Source of the DNA: Cypionkella sp049896245
Lineage (GTDB): Bacteria > Pseudomonadota > Alphaproteobacteria > Rhodobacterales > Rhodobacteraceae
NCBI RefSeq assembly: GCF_049896245.1
Contig: NZ_JAFCTX010000005.1
Coordinates: 114,202 to 178,201 of the forward strand
Length of the DNA stretch: 64,000 nucleotides
Direction of reading: 5' to 3'
Within the stretch, counting starts at the first letter, position 1. Every line of letters begins with the position of its first letter. Below are positions 26,403 through 35,972 of the stretch, piece after piece. The notes below the pieces were generated by a model that ran no database searches, was not told the DNA's origin, and was given only the letters and a program-made list of their open reading frames with translations. The position numbers and the translations under genes were made by a program.

Positions 26403-28305
26403 GCTGAGAGTCACCTGCGGCAATCGCATCTTCAATCAGCGGTATGCCTTCGGCGACAATCGCGACAGTGACCCCTCCGACGCGGATTTTGGTGCTGTTC
26501 ACTTCAACGCCATTGCCTGCGGTGTTGTAGTGGAAGGTGATTTCCCCTTGCAGATTTGCGTCGATGTTCAGCGTCAGGTGATCACTGCCCAGCAGGCGCA
26601 CATTTGCTGGGCCATAGGCTGCCACATCCTCGGCGTTGAAATTGATCGTGACATCATCGCTGCCGAGATCAAAGTAATCGCCGCTGTTAAAGTTTTGCCC
26701 CGCGCCACCGATCAAGATGTTATGCCCCGAACCGCCATCCATCGACAACGCGCCTGTGCCAGCCTGCGCCTCAAGGTAATCGTCGCCGCTGCCACCCTCA
26801 TACTGCGGTGCATGGTGGCCGGGCTGCACCAGACCTGGGCCGTCGTTCTGGATCACAATATGATCGTTGCCCGCGCCACCGTAAAATCCTGAATCGAGCG
26901 TTGTGCCCGCGATTCCGTTTGGCGCGTTCAGCAGGTAACTGTCATCACCCGCGCCGGCATAGACCACATGTGCTGCACCATTGCCGATGAAGCTGTCGTT
27001 GCCATCGCCGAGTTGCACGATCAACTCGTCCGATCGCGTGGAGGTCACGCTGTCATCGCCCGCGCCGGTGTTCAACACCACATCATGTTGCTGCAACAGG
27101 GTGTCGTTGCCCGCGCTGCCATCGGCTTGGTGCAGCGGGCTGCCGATTTCGACGACGGGGCCGCTCTCGGTGCCGGAGACTGTATGAACATGCGAGGCGA
27201 TCTCGATGTCCGAGATGTCAAAATCGCTGGTCACGCCATTCAGTCGCACCACATTGGTTTGTTGGGCGGCGTCGGGGTCATTCGGATCCAGCCAATGCAG
27301 GGTGACTTCGGTATAGCCTTGATCGGCGTTCACGACGACGCTGGCGTGGTCATAGACATAGCTGTCGTTCGGACCGCCCGTTGCATCAACCAGCAGATGG
27401 TCGGTGCCCGACACGAAATCAGTGATCTCAAGTGGCGTCGATATCGGCAACCCAAAGTGAGATGCCGAGCCGTCGATCACAAAACGATCCGCGCCATCGC
27501 CGCCCGAAGCGGTGGTCGTGTTGAATGTGGCATCCTGTGCGATAATTTGCCCGTTCAGCACCAAGGTATCGTCGCCCGCACCGCCCGCGCCAGAGGCGCC
27601 ATGGTCAAGCACCAGCGTGTCACCTCCACCGTCGCCCTGTGCGTGGGCGTTGAAACTGGCCGCGATCACATCACTGCCGTCTCCGCCCGAAACGGTCGTG
27701 CCAAGTCCGTCGTAGACGGGGATATTTGCGAAGCCGCTGGCGACAAGATGATCAGTCCCATCGCCGCCATAGCCATGACCAAGCTCTGTGAAAAGCAGAT
27801 CATTCCCGGCACCGCCGTAGGTTGTTGGCAAGCCGGTGTCGCCAGATGGAAACAGGCCCGAGTATAGCCGATCATCTCCGGCGTCGCCCCACATCGTGGC
27901 ATTGTCATAAGCCTCGATGGAATCGTTGCCAGCGTCACCATGCCCCTGAACATTGCCCTGGCCTACAAGCGCGTCATCCCCGCCGCCGCCATAAAGCGTG
28001 CTGAAACCATCCGCCGTCAGATCATCCTCACCCAACCCACCATGGGCCGTGCTGTGATCCTCGGCTGTGATAGTGTCATCGCCCTGATTGCCATGGACCT
28101 CGGCAGTGCCGCTCAGGTGCAGCGTGTCGTCGCCGCCCCAGCCGCTCACAACACCCTGATCGCCGCTGAGGGTGTCATCTCCGGCTGTGCCATGCTGCGC
28201 CTCATTGGGCGGGGTATCTTCTTTGTCGTCGTCGCCATCAAACACGCCCGACAGCGCCAGCAAGCCCCCGGTCAGCAGTAACGATCCCAGAATCAGCAAA
28301 TCCAT
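26383..28305 (-). CDS. RTX (hemolysin-type) calcium-binding repeat protein
   Basis: 640 aa, very acidic. An N-terminal hydrophobic segment (LILGSLLLTGGLLALSGVF, residues 3-21) is followed by an Asp-rich stretch, then at least fifteen degenerate nonapeptide repeats of the GGxGxDxLx type (for example GWGGDDTL, GGLGEDDL, GGAGNDLL, GGAGDDTL) in two blocks separated by a non-repeat beta-rich segment (about residues 290-390). Such repeats bind calcium and fold into beta rolls outside the cell. A type I secretion signal would be C-terminal; none is obvious, and no hlyBD-like genes adjoin. The N-terminal anchor suggests a surface or membrane-tethered form. Confidence 0.87.
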   Translation of the reverse strand: MDLLILGSLLLTGGLLALSGVFDGDDDKEDTPPNEAQHGTAGDDTLSGDQGVVSGWGGDDTLHLSGTAEVHGNQGDDTITAEDHSTAHGGLGEDDLTADGFSTLYGGGGDDALVGQGNVQGHGDAGNDSIEAYDNATMWGDAGDDRLYSGLFPSGDTGLPTTYGGAGNDLLFTELGHGYGGDGTDHLVASGFANIPVYDGLGTTVSGGDGSDVIAASFNAHAQGDGGGDTLVLDHGASGAGGAGDDTLVLNGQIIAQDATFNTTTASGGDGADRFVIDGSASHFGLPISTPLEITDFVSGTDHLLVDATGGPNDSYVYDHASVVVNADQGYTEVTLHWLDPNDPDAAQQTNVVRLNGVTSDFDISDIEIASHVHTVSGTESGPVVEIGSPLHQADGSAGNDTLLQQHDVVLNTGAGDDSVTSTRSDELIVQLGDGNDSFIGNGAAHVVYAGAGDDSYLLNAPNGIAGTTLDSGFYGGAGNDHIVIQNDGPGLVQPGHHAPQYEGGSGDDYLEAQAGTGALSMDGGSGHNILIGGAGQNFNSGDYFDLGSDDVTINFNAEDVAAYGPANVRLLGSDHLTLNIDANLQGEITFHYNTAGNGVEVNSTKIRVGGVTVAIVAEGIPLIEDAIAAGDSQLTVHRV

Positions 28306-28706
28306 ATCGCGTTAACCCCTCACTCGGAAAATCATCGCTTTAGACTAAATTGCGCACCGACGCCGGGTCAAACAATATGGCGAATATATGACGCATTTGC
28401 AGGGGTTTGCGGGGCAATCCCGGCACCTTCCCGGATTGTTTCGCCTTGATTAACAAAGCAATGCCGAAAAGGTGAAGCCCGCGTGATCGGCCACATCTCA
28501 AACCTGCCACCCCTGCGACAAAACCGCCATGCCGATATGTCGCACGCGCGCACGCGGATATTGAGTGTCCTTCCCCGTTGCGGGATGGCCAATCGTCTGC
28601 TAGAGACGCCCGAAATCGAGAAGACGCATGCCCCAAGTATGCGCCGCAAATGGGTTGTAACCCGGATGCGGCCCGCGCGAGGGGCCTATACAGCGGAAGG
28701 GTTGAC
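28306..28706. other. 401-bp intergenic region upstream of atpH
   Basis: No convincing gene is seen in either strand; the short open frames here have no recognisable protein character. It must hold the promoters of the leftward RTX gene and the rightward atp operon. The only site I can place with confidence is the atpH ribosome-binding site GGAAGG at 28695-28700, 6 nt before its GTG. Confidence 0.5.
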
Positions 28707-29267
28707 GTGTCCGAACCAGCTTCAATCTCCTTGAGCATTGCATCGCGCTACGCGCAGGCTTTGTTTGAGATTGCGAAAGAAGAAAACGGTCTTAAAACGC
28801 TTGAGGCCGATACCGATGCTTTGGGAGCGGCCCTTGCTGCCAGCCCCGAGCTTGCCAGCATGATCGCCTCGCCGGTTGTGGCGCGTGAAGATCAAGCTAG
28901 CGCGATGGCGGCGATTGCTGCCAAAATGGGGCTGTCCACGGTGATGACCAATACCATCGCTTTGATGGCATCGAACCGCCGCTTGTTCGTGCTGCCGCAA
29001 CTGGTCAGCGATCTCACTGCCCGCATCGCCGCTGAAAAGGGCGAAGTGACGGCGGAAGTCACCTCGGCGACAGCGCTTTCGGCAGATCAGGCCGCGAAGC
29101 TGGCGGCCTCGCTGAAAGCCAAAATCGGCAAAGATGTCAAACTTCAAACCACCGTTGATGAAAGCCTCATCGGCGGACTTATCGTCAAGCTCGGCTCGTC
29201 GATGATCGATACCTCGGTCAAGGCAAAGCTCGCGGCGCTCCAGAATGTAATGAAAGAGGTTGGGTGA
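28707..29267 (+). CDS. atpH: F1 ATP synthase subunit delta
   Basis: 186 aa peripheral-stalk subunit joining F1 to the b subunits. The sequence VSEPASISLSIASRYAQALFEIA is the standard N-terminus, and the C-terminal GGLIVKLGSSMIDTSVKAKLAAL is the family signature. The start is GTG at 28707, preceded by GGAAGG; the frame is open upstream but no other start gives the conserved N-terminus. First gene of atpHAGDC. The F0 genes are not in the window, as usual for alphaproteobacteria, where F1 and F0 operons are separate. Confidence 0.95.
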   Translation: MSEPASISLSIASRYAQALFEIAKEENGLKTLEADTDALGAALAASPELASMIASPVVAREDQASAMAAIAAKMGLSTVMTNTIALMASNRRLFVLPQLVSDLTARIAAEKGEVTAEVTSATALSADQAAKLAASLKAKIGKDVKLQTTVDESLIGGLIVKLGSSMIDTSVKAKLAALQNVMKEVG

Positions 29268-30805
29268 TGGGAATTCAGGCTGCTGAGATCTCTGCGATCC
29301 TTAAGGACCAGATCAAGAACTTTGGCAAAGATGCAGAGGTGGCCGAAGTTGGTCGCGTTCTCAGCGTTGGCGACGGCATTGCCCGTGTGCATGGGCTGGA
29401 CAATGTCCAAGCCGGTGAGATGGTGGAATTCCCCGGCGGCATCCGCGGCATGGCGTTGAACCTTGAAGTCGACAACGTCGGTATCGTTATCTTCGGTTCC
29501 GACCAGGACATCAAAGAAGGCGACACCGTCAAGCGCACCAAGTCCATCGTGGACGTGCCGGTTGGCAACGGCCTGTTGGGTCGCGTTGTCGATGGTCTGG
29601 GCAACCCGATCGACGGCAAAGGCCCGATCGCCTCGACCGAGCGTCGTCAGGCTGACGTGAAGGCCCCCGGCATCATCCCGCGCAAATCGGTGCACGAGCC
29701 GATGGCAACCGGCCTGAAAGCTGTCGACGCGATGATCCCGGTTGGCCGTGGCCAGCGCGAACTGATCATCGGTGACCGTCAGACCGGCAAAACCGCCGTG
29801 GCTTTGGACACCATTCTGAACCAGAAGTCCTATAACGAGGCTGCTGGCGACGACGAATACAAAAAGCTCTACTGCATCTACGTGGCTATCGGTCAAAAGC
29901 GTTCGACCGTGGCGCAGTTGGTGAAGAAGCTGGAAGAAACCGGCGCGATCAAATACACCATCGTGGTGGCAGCGACCGCTTCCGACCCGGCGCCGATGCA
30001 GTTCCTTGCACCCTATGCCGCGACCTCGATGGCAGAATTCTTCCGCGACAACGGCCGTCACGCTTTGATCATCTATGATGATCTTTCCAAGCAAGCCGTG
30101 GCTTACCGTCAAATGTCGCTGCTGCTGCGCCGTCCGCCGGGCCGTGAAGCTTATCCGGGCGACGTGTTCTACCTGCACTCCCGTTTGCTGGAGCGTTCCT
30201 CGAAGCTGAACGAAGATTTTGGTTCGGGCTCGCTGACCGCGCTGCCGATTATTGAGACCCAAGGCGGCGACGTCTCAGCCTTTATTCCGACCAACGTGAT
30301 CTCGATCACCGACGGCCAGATCTTCCTTGAAACCGAATTGTTCTACCAAGGCATCCGCCCGGCTGTGAACACCGGTCTGTCGGTTTCCCGCGTGGGTTCG
30401 TCTGCCCAAACCAACGCGATGAAATCGGTGGCTGGCAAGGTCAAACTGGAACTCGCGCAGTACCGCGAGATGGCTGCCTTCGCGCAGTTCGGCTCTGACC
30501 TTGACGCCTCGACCCAGCAACTGCTGAACCGTGGCGCGCGTCTGACCGAGTTGATGAAGCAAGCGCAGTATTCGCCGATGACCAACGCCGAGATTGTCTG
30601 CGTGATCTACGCAGGCACCTCCGGCGCGCTGGACAAAGTGGCTGTGAAAGACATCGGCCGTTTTGAAGCGGGCCTTCTGAAGCATCTGCGCGGCGCTGGC
30701 AAGGCTTTGCTGGATGACATCACCCAGAACGACCGCAAAGTTGCGGGCGATCTGGAGAAAGCCATCAAAGCTGAGATCGCGGCCTTCGCCAAAGACTTCG
30801 CCTAA
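29267..30805 (+). CDS. atpA: F1 ATP synthase subunit alpha
   Basis: 512 aa, standard length. Regulatory nucleotide-binding subunit of the alpha3beta3 hexamer. The P-loop GDRQTGKTA lies around residue 170, and the signature PAVNTGLSVSRVGSSAQ is near 360. The ATG overlaps the atpH stop by one base (TGATG); a GTG one codon earlier is less likely. Codon use is strongly biased toward C- and G-ending codons, as expected for high expression. Confidence 0.98.
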   Translation: MGIQAAEISAILKDQIKNFGKDAEVAEVGRVLSVGDGIARVHGLDNVQAGEMVEFPGGIRGMALNLEVDNVGIVIFGSDQDIKEGDTVKRTKSIVDVPVGNGLLGRVVDGLGNPIDGKGPIASTERRQADVKAPGIIPRKSVHEPMATGLKAVDAMIPVGRGQRELIIGDRQTGKTAVALDTILNQKSYNEAAGDDEYKKLYCIYVAIGQKRSTVAQLVKKLEETGAIKYTIVVAATASDPAPMQFLAPYAATSMAEFFRDNGRHALIIYDDLSKQAVAYRQMSLLLRRPPGREAYPGDVFYLHSRLLERSSKLNEDFGSGSLTALPIIETQGGDVSAFIPTNVISITDGQIFLETELFYQGIRPAVNTGLSVSRVGSSAQTNAMKSVAGKVKLELAQYREMAAFAQFGSDLDASTQQLLNRGARLTELMKQAQYSPMTNAEIVCVIYAGTSGALDKVAVKDIGRFEAGLLKHLRGAGKALLDDITQNDRKVAGDLEKAIKAEIAAFAKDFA

Positions 30806-30822
30806 GCGCCGGGGGATAGACA

Positions 30823-31689
30823 ATGCCCAGCCTTAAGGACTTAAAAAACAAGATTGCGAGTGTGAAAAACACCCGCAAAATCACCAAAGCCATGCAGATG
30901 GTCTCTGCGGCAAAACTGCGCCGCGCCCAGGAAGCCGCTGAAGCTGCCCGGCCCTATGCCGAGCGGATGAATGCGGTGATGGGGGGCCTTGCGTCTTCGG
31001 TTGGAACATCGGCCAGCGCGCCCCGGCTTCTCGCCGGGACGGGCAGCGACCAAGTGCAACTGCTGGTCGTGATGACCTCGGAACGCGGGCTCTGCGGCGG
31101 CTTCAACTCGACCATCGTGCGGCTGGCCCGCGCCAAGGCGCAAGAGTTGATCGCGGCTGGCAAGACGGTGAAGATCCTCACCGTTGGCAAAAAAGGCCGC
31201 GAACAGCTGCGCCGGGATTACGCCGCCAATATGGTCGGCCATGTCGATATGGGCGAGGTGAAACGCGTCGGCTATGTCAACGCCCAGAACGTCGCGCGTG
31301 ACGTGCTTGCCCGCTTTGAAGCTGGCGAATGTGATGTGGTCACCATCTTCTACAACCGCTTCCAGTCGGTGATCGCCCAGATCCCGACCGCGTTGCAGGT
31401 GATCCCGGCGAAGTTTGAGGCAGGTGCCGCGACGGCGCTTTATGACTACGAGCCCAGCGAGGAAGCCATCCTGGCCGATTTGCTGCCCCGCAGTATTGCC
31501 ACGCAAATCTTCACGGCTTTGCTGGAAAATGGTGCGTCCGAGCAGGGCGCGCGGATGAGCGCGATGGACAACGCAACGCGCAACGCAGGCGACATGATCA
31601 CCAAATATACCACGATCTACAACCGCTCGCGTCAGGCTGCGATCACCAAAGAGCTTATCGAAATCATTTCCGGCGCGGAAGCGCTGTAA
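30823..31689 (+). CDS. atpG: F1 ATP synthase subunit gamma
   Basis: 288 aa rotor shaft subunit. The N-terminal helix PSLKDLKNKIASVKNTRKIT and the C-terminal helix ending SRQAAITKELIEIISGAEAL are the two halves of the central coiled coil; ERGLCGGFNS marks the conserved core. It lies 17 bp after atpA, with GGGG ahead of the ATG. Confidence 0.98.
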   Translation: MPSLKDLKNKIASVKNTRKITKAMQMVSAAKLRRAQEAAEAARPYAERMNAVMGGLASSVGTSASAPRLLAGTGSDQVQLLVVMTSERGLCGGFNSTIVRLARAKAQELIAAGKTVKILTVGKKGREQLRRDYAANMVGHVDMGEVKRVGYVNAQNVARDVLARFEAGECDVVTIFYNRFQSVIAQIPTALQVIPAKFEAGAATALYDYEPSEEAILADLLPRSIATQIFTALLENGASEQGARMSAMDNATRNAGDMITKYTTIYNRSRQAAITKELIEIISGAEAL

Positions 31690-31706
31690 GGAACCGGAGA
31701 AACAAC

Positions 31707-33149
31707 ATGGCAAAAGCACCGAAAAGCGCTGCCGCAGCAGGCAAGGTGACGCAAATCATCGGCGCCGTGGTTGACGTGCAGTTCACGGGTGATCTTCCCG
31801 CAATTCTGAACGCGCTGATCACTGACAACAACGGCAAGAAACTGGTGCTTGAAGTGGCCCAGCATCTTGGCGAAAACACCGTCCGCACCATCGCGATGGA
31901 CGCAACCGAAGGCCTCGTGCGTGGCGCACCTGTGTCCGACACCGGCGCTCCGATCCAGGTTCCGGTTGGCGACGCCACCTTGGGCCGCATCCTGAACGTC
32001 ATCGGCGAGCCGGTGGACGAAAAGGGCCCGGTTGTGGCCAGCGAATACCGCTCGATCCACCGCCCCGCCCCGACCTTCGCCGAGCAAGCCACCGAATCCA
32101 AAGTGCTGGTCACCGGCATCAAGGTGATCGACCTGCTGGCCCCCTACGCGAAGGGCGGCAAAATCGGCCTGTTCGGCGGCGCGGGCGTTGGTAAAACCGT
32201 TCTGATCATGGAATTGATCAACAACATCGCCAAAGTGCACTCGGGCTTCTCGGTGTTCGCTGGTGTGGGTGAGCGTACCCGTGAAGGCAACGACCTTTAC
32301 CACGAGATGATCGAATCCGGGGTTATCAACCTCGAAGACATGACCAAATCGAAAGTGGCGTTGGTTTACGGCCAAATGAACGAACCGCCGGGCGCACGTC
32401 TGCGCGTGGCTCTGTCGGGTCTGACCTTGGCAGAACAGTTCCGCGACCAGTCCGGCACCGACGTGTTGTTCTTTGTGGACAACATCTTCCGCTTTACCCA
32501 AGCCGGTTCGGAAGTGTCGGCTCTCTTGGGTCGTATCCCGTCTGCCGTGGGCTACCAGCCGACGCTGGCAACCGACATGGGTGCTTTGCAAGAACGCATC
32601 ACCTCGACCAAAGCGGGTTCGATCACCTCGGTTCAGGCAATCTACGTGCCTGCCGATGACTTGACTGACCCTGCACCAGCAACCTCGTTCGCCCACCTCG
32701 ACGCAACCACGGTTCTGAGCCGCGCGATTTCGGAACTCGGCATCTACCCGGCGGTTGACCCGCTGGACAGCACCTCGCGTCTGTTGGACCCGGCGGTTAT
32801 CGGCGAGGAGCACTACCTCGTCGCCCGTTCGGTGCAAGGTATCTTGCAACGCTACAAATCGCTGCAAGACATCATCGCCATCCTTGGCATGGACGAACTT
32901 TCCGAAGAAGACAAACTCACCGTGTCGCGTGCGCGCAAGATCCAACGCTTCCTGTCGCAGCCGTTCGACGTCGCGAAGGTGTTCACCGGTTCTGACGGCG
33001 TGCAGGTGCCGCTGGAAGAAACCATCCGCTCGTTCAAGGCGGTTGTGGCGGGCGAATACGACCATCTGCCGGAAGCGGCCTTCTACATGGTTGGCGGCAT
33101 CGAAGACGTGAAGGCCAAAGCACAGCGGCTTGCTGCGGCTGCGGCCTAA
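31707..33149 (+). CDS. atpD: F1 ATP synthase subunit beta
   Basis: 480 aa catalytic subunit. P-loop GGAGVGKTV lies around residue 156, with GERTREG and the PSAVGYQPTLATDMG signature following. The N-terminus carries a short Ala/Lys extension before GKVTQIIGAVVDVQF. AACCGGAGAAACA gives a good ribosome-binding site. Confidence 0.98.
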   Translation: MAKAPKSAAAAGKVTQIIGAVVDVQFTGDLPAILNALITDNNGKKLVLEVAQHLGENTVRTIAMDATEGLVRGAPVSDTGAPIQVPVGDATLGRILNVIGEPVDEKGPVVASEYRSIHRPAPTFAEQATESKVLVTGIKVIDLLAPYAKGGKIGLFGGAGVGKTVLIMELINNIAKVHSGFSVFAGVGERTREGNDLYHEMIESGVINLEDMTKSKVALVYGQMNEPPGARLRVALSGLTLAEQFRDQSGTDVLFFVDNIFRFTQAGSEVSALLGRIPSAVGYQPTLATDMGALQERITSTKAGSITSVQAIYVPADDLTDPAPATSFAHLDATTVLSRAISELGIYPAVDPLDSTSRLLDPAVIGEEHYLVARSVQGILQRYKSLQDIIAILGMDELSEEDKLTVSRARKIQRFLSQPFDVAKVFTGSDGVQVPLEETIRSFKAVVAGEYDHLPEAAFYMVGGIEDVKAKAQRLAAAAA

Positions 33150-33158
33150 GGGGGCATC

Positions 33159-33551
33159 ATGGCTGGAACGCTGCAATTTGATCTCGTGTCACCCGAACGC
33201 CGCTTGGCGTCGGTTGTGGCATCCGAAGTGCAAATCCCGGGCGCCGATGGCGACCTGACGGCGATGGAGGGGCACGCCCCCACCATCACCACCCTGCGCC
33301 CCGGCGTGTTGAAGGTTGTCTCAAGCGAAGGCTCTAAATCCTTCGTCGTCACAGGCGGTTTTGCCGAAATCAGCGCCACCAGCGTCTCGGTTCTGGCCGA
33401 ACGCGCGGTGCCGATTGAGGAACTCAACGCCGCGCTAATGGATCAACTGATCGCCGATGCGTCCGAGGCCACCGCCGTTGCGGTTGACAAAGACGCTGCC
33501 GACAAAGCGTTGGCCGATCTGGTCGCAATGCGCGCCGCCGCTGGCTTCTAA
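33159..33551 (+). CDS. atpC: F1 ATP synthase subunit epsilon
   Basis: 130 aa. The N-terminal beta sandwich (FDLVSPERRLASVVASEVQIPGADGD, GHAPTITTLRPGVLKV) is typical; the C-terminal helical part is short, as in other alphaproteobacteria, where inhibition is often provided by the separate zeta subunit. Last gene of the operon; a terminator follows 23 bp downstream. Confidence 0.96.
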   Translation: MAGTLQFDLVSPERRLASVVASEVQIPGADGDLTAMEGHAPTITTLRPGVLKVVSSEGSKSFVVTGGFAEISATSVSVLAERAVPIEELNAALMDQLIADASEATAVAVDKDAADKALADLVAMRAAAGF

Positions 33552-33574
33552 GCTGGTTGTGACAGAATGGATCT

Positions 33575-33598
33575 GGCCCCGCTTTGTCGGGGCCTTTT
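33575..33598 (+). terminator. Intrinsic terminator of the atp operon
   Basis: Perfect 7-bp stem GGCCCCG (33575-33581) / CGGGGCC (33588-33594), 6-nt loop, then TTTT. Confidence 0.92.
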
Positions 33599-33730
33599 CA
33601 TTTTGGTGGGTTTGCGGTTTAACAGCAGAAAGTCACACCAAAATTTCGCGATAGCTGCGTCATAAACCCGGAATCAACCTAGTTTCGCCGAAATTCATTG
33701 CTACGTTGCAGTTATAAAATCCGGGTCCGC

Positions 33731-34081
33731 ATGAAACGCATCACCTCCAACACCATCGGCATTCAACAGGGCAGCCGGGTCCTGTTTTCCGACTTTGCCG
33801 ACGGTGGCGTGATGTGGACAGGGCAGGGCGCGCGCGAAAGCCGCCATGTGGTAACGTTCAAGGAAGCCTTCACCGAAGCCCCCACCGTGATGGCCTCGAT
33901 CTCGATGTGGGACATTGACCACAAACACACCTCCCGCGCCGATATTACGGCGGAGAACATCACCGAGACCGGGTTTCATCTGGTGTTCCGCACTTGGGGT
34001 GACACCCGCGTCGCCCGCGTTCGCGCCGACTGGATCGCGATGGGCTCGGCTGCGAGTGAGGATGACTGGCAGTTGTATTGA
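33731..34081 (+). CDS. H-type lectin domain protein
   Basis: 116 aa, essentially one H-type lectin domain (PF09458): GGVMWTGQGARESRHVVTFKEAF, then SISMWDIDHK and HLVFRTWGDTRVARVRADWIAMG. H-type lectins bind N-acetylgalactosamine in invertebrate and amoebal proteins. No signal peptide is visible, so export, if any, is by another route. Start at 33731 gives the conserved N-terminus; a longer frame from 33698 is open but lacks a ribosome-binding site. It stands alone between the atp terminator and the convergent prs gene. Confidence 0.85.
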   Translation: MKRITSNTIGIQQGSRVLFSDFADGGVMWTGQGARESRHVVTFKEAFTEAPTVMASISMWDIDHKHTSRADITAENITETGFHLVFRTWGDTRVARVRADWIAMGSAASEDDWQLY

Positions 34082-34097
34082 GGGTTGGACCGTTGAA

Positions 34098-34128
34098 GCC
34101 TCCGGCGGGAGTATTTCAAAAAGAGCAA
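34098..34128 (-). repeat. Dispersed 30-bp intergenic repeat, copy 1
   Basis: Read on the minus strand, this matches 45629-45658 at all but one of its 30 positions: TTGCTCTTTTTGAAATACTC followed by CCGCCGGAGG. It lies just after the lectin stop codon. Confidence 0.85.
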
Positions 34129-34202
34129 TTCGGGTGCCTAAGTGGCGAATTCGTTAAGATTTCGTTAAAATGACTGCATTAACATATTGATATCAAACAA
34201 AT

Positions 34203-34230
34203 AAAAAAGGTCCCGAGTTGGGACCTTTCC
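34203..34230 (-). terminator. Intrinsic terminator of prs
   Basis: Perfect 8-bp stem AAGGTCCC (34207-34214) / GGGACCTT (34220-34227), 5-nt loop. On the minus strand it ends in a run of six T residues (the A-run 34203-34208), so it serves prs; on the plus strand the T-run is short. Confidence 0.88.
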
Positions 34231-34236
34231 ATTATT

Positions 34237-34260
34237 GGTAGAGTGCGTGCTGGCACGCAC
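34237..34260 (+). repeat. GTAGRGTGCG hairpin, copy 1
   Basis: Arms GTGCGTGC (34243-34250) and GCACGCAC (34253-34260) with a 2-nt loop, preceded by GTAGA. One of three related hairpins in the window; the others are at 43686-43710 and 52202-52223. Confidence 0.75.
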
Positions 34261-34265
34261 CGCCC

Positions 34266-35285
34266 TTAAGGCCGCTGATACATACCCTCATAAATCGGAA
34301 CCAGTGTGTCCGTCTCAAACAGCGATGAAACGCTGGTGCCGTTCCAGATGTTCAAAATCGCCTGCGCGAAAATCGGCGCTGTCGGCACGATCCGAATGTT
34401 CGGGCAGTTCTTCACCGCTTCGGTCGGCTCAATCGAATCGGTGATCACCAAGGATTTCATCACCGAATTGGTGACCCGCTCTACCGCAGGCCCCGACAAA
34501 ACCCCATGCGTGATATAGCTGTGAACTTCGACAGCGCCATTCTCCATCAACACTTCCGCCGCCTTGCACAACGTCCCGGCGGTGTCGCAAATATCGTCCA
34601 CAATGATGCACTTCTTGCCAGCAACCGAGCCGATGACGATCATCTCGGCAATCTCGCCCGCCTTTTCGCGCCGCTTATCCACGATGGCCAGCGGCGCGTT
34701 GATCCGCTTCGCCAATTCCCGCGCCCGCGCCACACCGCCGACATCGGGTGAGACGACCATCAAGTCGTGCATCTGACCTTTGAAGTGATGCTCGATGTCC
34801 AAAGCGAACACTGGCGAGGCATAAAGGTTGTCCACCGGAATGTCGAAAAAGCCCTGAATCTGTGCTGCGTGCAGATCCAGCGTCAACACCCGGTCCACCC
34901 CGGCCTCGGCGATCATATTGGCCACCAGCTTGGCTGTGATCGGGGTGCGGGCCTTGGCGCGGCGATCCTGCCGCGCATAGCCGAAATACGGGATCACCGC
35001 AGTAATCCGACTGGCCGACGAGCGCCGCAGCGCGTCGGTCATGATCAGCAGTTCCATCAGGTTGTCGTTGGCCGGGTTCGAGGTCGGCTGAATGATATAC
35101 ATATCCTCGCCGCGCACATTCTCGAACACCTCAACGAAAATCTCGGCATCATTGAAGCGTTCAATCCTTGCATCGACCAGATTGACCGACATGCCGCGAT
35201 GCATCGACATGCGGCGCGCGATGGATTTGGCGAGGGATAGATTTGCGTTGCCGGAAATCAGTTTCGGCTCAGTCATAGCGGGCAT
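34266..35285 (-). CDS. prs: Ribose-phosphate pyrophosphokinase
   Basis: 339 aa. It makes PRPP, the precursor of purines, pyrimidines, histidine and tryptophan. Visible are the ATP loop PYFGYARQDRR, DLHAAQIQGFFDIPVDNL, VSPDVGG and the PRPP loop IIVDDICDTAGT. The start at 35285 (MPAMTEPK) is preferred because GGAG lies 6 nt upstream; an internal ATG at 35276 is the alternative, and 35321 would add unsupported residues. Monocistronic, with its own terminator. Confidence 0.95.
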   Translation of the reverse strand: MPAMTEPKLISGNANLSLAKSIARRMSMHRGMSVNLVDARIERFNDAEIFVEVFENVRGEDMYIIQPTSNPANDNLMELLIMTDALRRSSASRITAVIPYFGYARQDRRAKARTPITAKLVANMIAEAGVDRVLTLDLHAAQIQGFFDIPVDNLYASPVFALDIEHHFKGQMHDLMVVSPDVGGVARARELAKRINAPLAIVDKRREKAGEIAEMIVIGSVAGKKCIIVDDICDTAGTLCKAAEVLMENGAVEVHSYITHGVLSGPAVERVTNSVMKSLVITDSIEPTEAVKNCPNIRIVPTAPIFAQAILNIWNGTSVSSLFETDTLVPIYEGMYQRP

Positions 35286-35375
35286 GGGGATCTCCGGTGG
35301 GCAGATTCGGATCGTTGACACCGCTTATCACCCAGCTAGGGTCTTGCAAACCTTGAAGCCTAGGGGGCGCCTGAA

Positions 35376-35972
35376 ATGCCACAGATCGACTACTACTTCG
35401 CGCCAATCTCGCCTTATTGTTATCTGGCGGGAAACAGGCTGGAGGCGATTGCCGCCAAACATGGGGCCAGCATCCGCTATATCCCGCTGAACTCACCCGC
35501 GCTGCTCCCGCGCACTGGCGGTCAGGTGCTGGCCGAACGGCACGAGTCGCGCAAGACCTACCGACTGCAAGAGTTGCGGCGCTGGTCGGCGCGGCTGGGG
35601 CTGAAGCTGGATGTGCAGCCCGCGCATTTCCCGGTCAACCCCGCGCCCGCGTCCTATGCGATCATCGCGGCGGCGAAAGTGGGCGGCGGCGATCTGGGTG
35701 GTTTGGTGCAAGCCTTCCCGCGCGCGGTCTGGGCCGAGGGGCGCAACATTGCCGAGGATGAGGTGGTGCAAGACATTCTTGCCGCCCACGGTTTTGATCC
35801 GAAAATCGCTGACAAACACATGCTGATGGCGGCGGAAACCTATATGGCGAACCTTGAAGAAGCGGTGGTGCGCGGTGTCTTCGGCGTGCCGTTCTATATC
35901 GTCGGCGACGAGCGGTTCTGGGGCCAGGATCGCTTGGAAGATCTTGACATGCACCTGTCTGGCAAGCTCTGA
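35376..35972 (+). CDS. 2-hydroxychromene-2-carboxylate isomerase / DsbA-like family protein
   Basis: 198 aa thioredoxin-fold protein of the kappa-class GST group. The N-terminus IDYYFAPISPYCYLAGNRLE and the C-terminal GVFGVPFYIVGDERFWGQDRLEDL are the family signatures. It has SPYC rather than CxxC, which fits a glutathione-dependent isomerase more than a disulfide oxidoreductase. Known members act in naphthalene degradation, but no such pathway is nearby. The alpha/beta hydrolase gene begins immediately after its stop. Confidence 0.85.
   Translation: MPQIDYYFAPISPYCYLAGNRLEAIAAKHGASIRYIPLNSPALLPRTGGQVLAERHESRKTYRLQELRRWSARLGLKLDVQPAHFPVNPAPASYAIIAAAKVGGGDLGGLVQAFPRAVWAEGRNIAEDEVVQDILAAHGFDPKIADKHMLMAAETYMANLEEAVVRGVFGVPFYIVGDERFWGQDRLEDLDMHLSGKL

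Noticed and set aside
28578..28706. N-terminal extension of AtpH to 28578
   Set aside because: The extra residues have no similarity to the subunit, and the GTG at 28707 has the correct ribosome-binding site and conserved N-terminus.
31632..33176. 514-codon open frame antisense to atpD
   Set aside because: It mirrors atpD almost exactly, is His/Arg/Val-rich as expected for the complement of a codon-biased gene, and has no family motifs.
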